64,000 nucleotides of DNA, taken from contig JAJEKV010000060.1 of the NCBI GenBank assembly GCA_021234155.1, forward strand, positions 6,718,323 through 6,782,322. Direction: 5' to 3'. Shown one piece after another: positions 60,310 through 64,000 of this stretch. The stretch is from Isoetes taiwanensis (Eukaryota; Streptophyta; Lycopodiopsida; Isoetales; Isoetaceae). Under the pieces are notes generated by a model that worked only from the letters and a program-made list of their open reading frames with translations, did not search any database and was not told the origin of the DNA. Positions within the stretch are counted from its first letter, which is position 1. The number at the start of each line of letters is the position of its first letter. A program made the position numbers and the translations under genes.

Positions 60310-62005
60310 CCATGGCGTCGCAGCCCAACAGAAAATGCCGCCATGGCTACGAAGGCATTCAGCAGACTGGATCAAACAGAAGCTAGCGTAGCAATTTCTC
60401 TTAGTTTCATCGAACTTCTTCATTATATGCCATCCTTGCCTATTTTCTCTCTTCTCTCTCAAGTCCTCTTCATTCTTCACCATTTCATGTTCTTCTCGAT
60501 GTCGGACCGTGATGTCCGAGTAATAGATGAATTGGATGTAGCGTAGCAAGATAATTTGATAAGGTTTCATTAGATGAAATTCTGTTTTGAAATGTTCGAA
60601 ACTTCCCATGTTTCCCATGTCCTAATGTTACATGTTTTCCACCTTGTAGGGCCATTTATGGTTTATTTTAGATTCATTGGGATCAAGCTAATATGACTTG
60701 GCTCCTCAACAACACTGGGGTCCATCTCATGGCTATCAAGCCAAGGAGCTCAACAAACTTTTACCCGAAGGTACAAATTTCTTTTAATGTTGTTCTTCCG
60801 GGCCGTTTGAATTCATTGATGTTCTGCTCTAATTCTCTTTTCTTGGCTTTTGCATTTACTTTGATGACAAGGCAATTGCTGTATTAAGATAGGTTGCTAA
60901 GAGCAAAGGTAATGGGTATGTATTAGTTTCCAAGACTGACGGCCCTAAAATAAATAAAAGTTAGATGTATTTAACCATTATGCTATATTTGACTCATCTA
61001 GTATGATATTTATTTGTGAGCTAGCATCTAGACAAAACCGGTTTTCTCTAGTTTAGGTATTACTCATCATTTCACCACAACGTAGTTTGGCACGGTTCTT
61101 AATCCTATCCCGACACGTGGACTAAACCCACGTTACTATTTCGCTACTAAATAAGTTATTTCATTCCTAAGTAGCTTTAAGCACCAGATTCTTGTTTCTT
61201 ACCAAAGATTTTAACTGCTTTTACCGGCAGTATTTGCACTGTTCTACTAAAGTTATTGATATCGGTCATTATAGTTTCACCTCACGCAACAATGCACAAA
61301 CTATAATGAAATTGTTGTACAGAACCGCATCGAAGGCCAAGACAGCTAAACTCTGGAGGTGGGTGGGTGAGACGCTGATAGCCTCTTTATGTTCCAGGTC
61401 CTTATGCATTCAAGACGTTTATATCTTCTACTTTGGTCACTATCTTAACCTTTACAACCTGGCCAAGAAAGTGCGGGTTGATAAGACCGCTCTCGATTGG
61501 CTTTGTTGCCAAAATGTAGAGGCTTCATATCTAAATCACCCGGTAATAATCGAATAAATAAAGCCTCAATGGTATGTTCAAGGTCGATTTAAATGAGGGT
61601 CCATGCAGTGCTTGGTCACTTTCACACCGATTCTATTATATCGGTCACATGAATAAGGTCAGAATTGAATACAAGAAGATCGAGTCTGGTCGTTGCCGCT
61701 TAGTTTTTGATGCAAACCATTTCGCTAATAAGGCATCTGACTTTGGGGTACGCCTCCAAGTTCTCAAATTGCAAAACTACTTTCAATATAGTTTATATCT
61801 ACAGAAACTAGGCCGGCCGCCGAACGCTTCTCTTTCCGCTAACCCACCTAAAGGTTCACTTGGCCGACGAGAAGAATTAATGGTTCACTCTTACGCCCCT
61901 CGATTCTTTGATTCTCAGGCCATGGGGAAGCAAGAATGGCTTCCTGACTGTTTCCATTACATCACTAAATTACTTGAGACTAGTTTCTTTAAATCTTGCT
62001 ATTGA
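60310..62005 (+). other. Cluster of plus-strand ORFs of unknown function
   Basis: Four open blocks in the same direction. 60343-60546 (MATKAFSRLDQTEASVAISL onward). 60693-60887, starting MTWLLNNTGVHLMAIKPRSS and containing a possible donor after FYPK (aaggtaca near 60768). 61192-61557 (121 codons). 61574-62005 (143 codons, with GSLGRREELMVHSYAPRFFD). The last two are separated by 16 bases and look protein-like. I recognise no domain. They could be exons of one decayed gene or a transposon protein; the stop between the last two (TAA near 61555) argues against a single exon. Confidence 0.3.
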
Positions 62006-62009
62006 ATGC

Positions 62010-64000
62010 TTCATGATACAATCGCAAGATGAGTGCAAAAAATAACAGCCATTCATATGACCATTTTATATCTTAGGTGTTAGATACACGAGGCCCATAC
62101 CCCGGCTCACCAAATTGTGAGGCCGCCCAATAATCTAACATGATAAATGATTTTGATAGAATTCATTTAGTACAAAATCAGCAGACATACAATAAGATAT
62201 CGAATCAATCGAATGAGTGCGCCTCATCCACCTTGTGGCGCATCATTATTCTCCTTGCAACTCCTATGAATACTCTACCTGATATTGTGGGTTCCATCAT
62301 GTTTCAGAAGTTCAAATTTAGCACGCAAACCAAATGACATTATTAAATTAGCATCCATGCTCCAAAACAAACCGGTGATCACCTTTTCCTGCTTACATAT
62401 TCGCAGATTATAAAGCATTAAAACGCTGCTTTTAAAACCTTTGCTATATGTCGATGAAACTTCACCCAAGTCGCGAACCTTGCACTGAGCATCACGTGTA
62501 CTTCCAAAACTAATAAATGCAGACTCTGCGGAAAGATTGTGCCATAGGTTTTTTCTCCACCAACTAGAATAAAGAAAATATAAGTGGTACTATATGACTT
62601 AAAGATGTATTTTTAACGGTTAAGGGAAATGGTTAAGTGACTAGTTGCAACCGGGGAAGTTGTATATGTAGTAGAAAGTTCTCGCTACCATTGTTAAAGT
62701 AAACTAGGGTGGACAAGAACAAATGCACGATTCACTTTTTCAGCCCCAAAATCCACGACCAATCATCATGTTATATGGTGCCGAAAACATTATTTATTTT
62801 ATTATAAATAAGGTTTGTGGAGTTTGAAAGCTCATTTTCCTCACCAAAAAGCAAGCTAGCTTTGAATTGTTTTTGATAGAGTGTCTACCGAAAGTTGGCT
62901 ACCGTAGCAAACAACATGGGCAAAGAAGTAACTCATGGATTCAAAAGATGCGTAAACAATTTTGCCTTGAGCTTTGCATTCTCGCTAATGAAATGAATGC
63001 TTGAAGGCCATAAAATTTGATGATGGTATCCATAGGTAGAAAAAAGGAAAATCATTGCCAATATTAACCGTGAATCAACGCTTCTACGTATAAAAATGAA
63101 GACCTTAAAAACTTTTAATTCATTTCAGACATCCCTGAGATTTGATTGTTTCCTTCTGTATTGTCCATGGAGCTTGTGGGCATGCAATAATGAGAAACAA
63201 AGAAGAATTATTTGAAAAATAGACAACTTGGGAATTTAAGCTTTGGGGACACACCTTTAAAAATGGGCTAGAAACAATGTGGGTTTAAGCTTTGAATTAG
63301 TAAAGAAAATGGATTAGAACAGATTTAGGAACATCATGAAGCACTACCATGTAAGAATTTTTCTTGATGAATATTTGTTGAAAGACGAAAAGCTCCAAAT
63401 GCATCATGGGATCCGAATCGCTGTAATCTTCATAATTCACCGGTTGGGCCAAGCTTTTTATCTTGGCAATAACATTTTAAGGAGTTTGGAAAGGCAATCG
63501 AAACCTAAAATTCAACATCTTGTTCGACAAAACCCTACATGGAAATGTACTCTTCCCTTGATTTCAAAACAAACATCACCAACCATACTCAATAAGGAAA
63601 GTTTATTTAGAACTAATTTCGTCCATGAAAAGTTTTGTGTAGCCTTTTGCTCAAGAACTAGCTGGCTTCTCCAAAATTTGCTTTTCATCTCTTTATTTTG
63701 TATACCAATGGGTCCAAAGATTAAGTAACACTCTCAGTTTTCTTTCCCAAGCATAGCTCAACCTGCTCCTGACTCTTGTAACCTCGCTCTCCTTATCAAG
63801 TCTAACTTTTTCTCCCACCTAAAGCATTCCATCAGTTTTCTCCACTTACCTTCGGCCTCGCGATATGTCAAGTCTCTTTAGGTGATTCTTTTTAGCTCAC
63901 CACCCATATAGTCTAGGCCATGCACTTCCAAAGATAATGCGGATCAAAACGCTTAAAAGCTCTATTCTTCATAACCTTTACACTGACATGCCCCTAACAA
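62010..64000. other. Intergenic with one unrecognised ORF
   Basis: The ORF 63336-63728 (plus, 130 codons) has no known motif. The remainder is AT-rich and shows nothing supported. Confidence 0.35.

Overview
The window looks like nuclear DNA from a land plant with a large, repeat-rich genome. Almost all recognisable coding matter is decayed transposon or gene debris in AT-rich DNA. The one clearly intact gene encodes a secreted plant class III (GH18, hevamine-type) chitinase. The mix of DUF7869-type, CACTA (TNP2) and LINE remnants fits many plants. I lean weakly towards a gymnosperm or fern, because DUF7869-type genes are abundant outside the flowering plants, but the species cannot be fixed from the sequence alone.

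Layout. 0-1.6 kb: a broken DUF7869-type gene on the minus strand, head-to-head with a broken FCP1/NIF-like phosphatase fragment. 2.5-2.9 kb: degenerate TTCTAT-type simple repeat. 6.4-7.7 kb: an F-box-like relic. 11.4-11.9 kb: a second FCP1-like relic. 12.9-14.4 kb: 3' half of a LINE. 15.9-16.7 kb: a 59-bp duplication, a ubiquitin-like fragment and a (CCAAAA)n array. 19.5-22.0 kb: the intact chitinase with a repeat-rich promoter carrying a MITE-like element. 23.1-23.8 kb: GT-rich minisatellite. 28.0-29.1 kb: a minisatellite in two opposed blocks. 31.4-31.6 kb: three copies of a 71-bp unit. 32.5-35.8 kb: a GC-rich satellite with a period of about 1,085 bp and a nested expansion of a 290-bp module. 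36.9-37.3 kb and 43.3-44.6 kb: CpG-rich patches sharing an AACGACG motif. 38.2-41.2 kb: degraded CACTA transposase on the minus strand. 41.6-42.1 kb: a SET-domain-like fragment. 45.5-46.8 kb: another LINE. 52.0-52.4 kb: a minisatellite built on the palindrome GGAATATTCC. 56.1-57.6 kb: a second copy of the chitinase locus, in which the gene is frameshifted. 58.5-60.2 kb: LINE and gypsy-gag remnants. 60.3-64 kb: unrecognised ORFs.

How the parts relate. The two chitinase loci, about 35.5 kb apart, share promoter, TATA box, coding region and 3' flank. They are therefore a segmental duplication, with one copy kept and the other lost by frameshift. Everything else is best read as mobile-element turnover and tandem-repeat growth. 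I found no rRNA or tRNA gene and no CRISPR array. Every identification rests on reading translations by eye; no database search was run.
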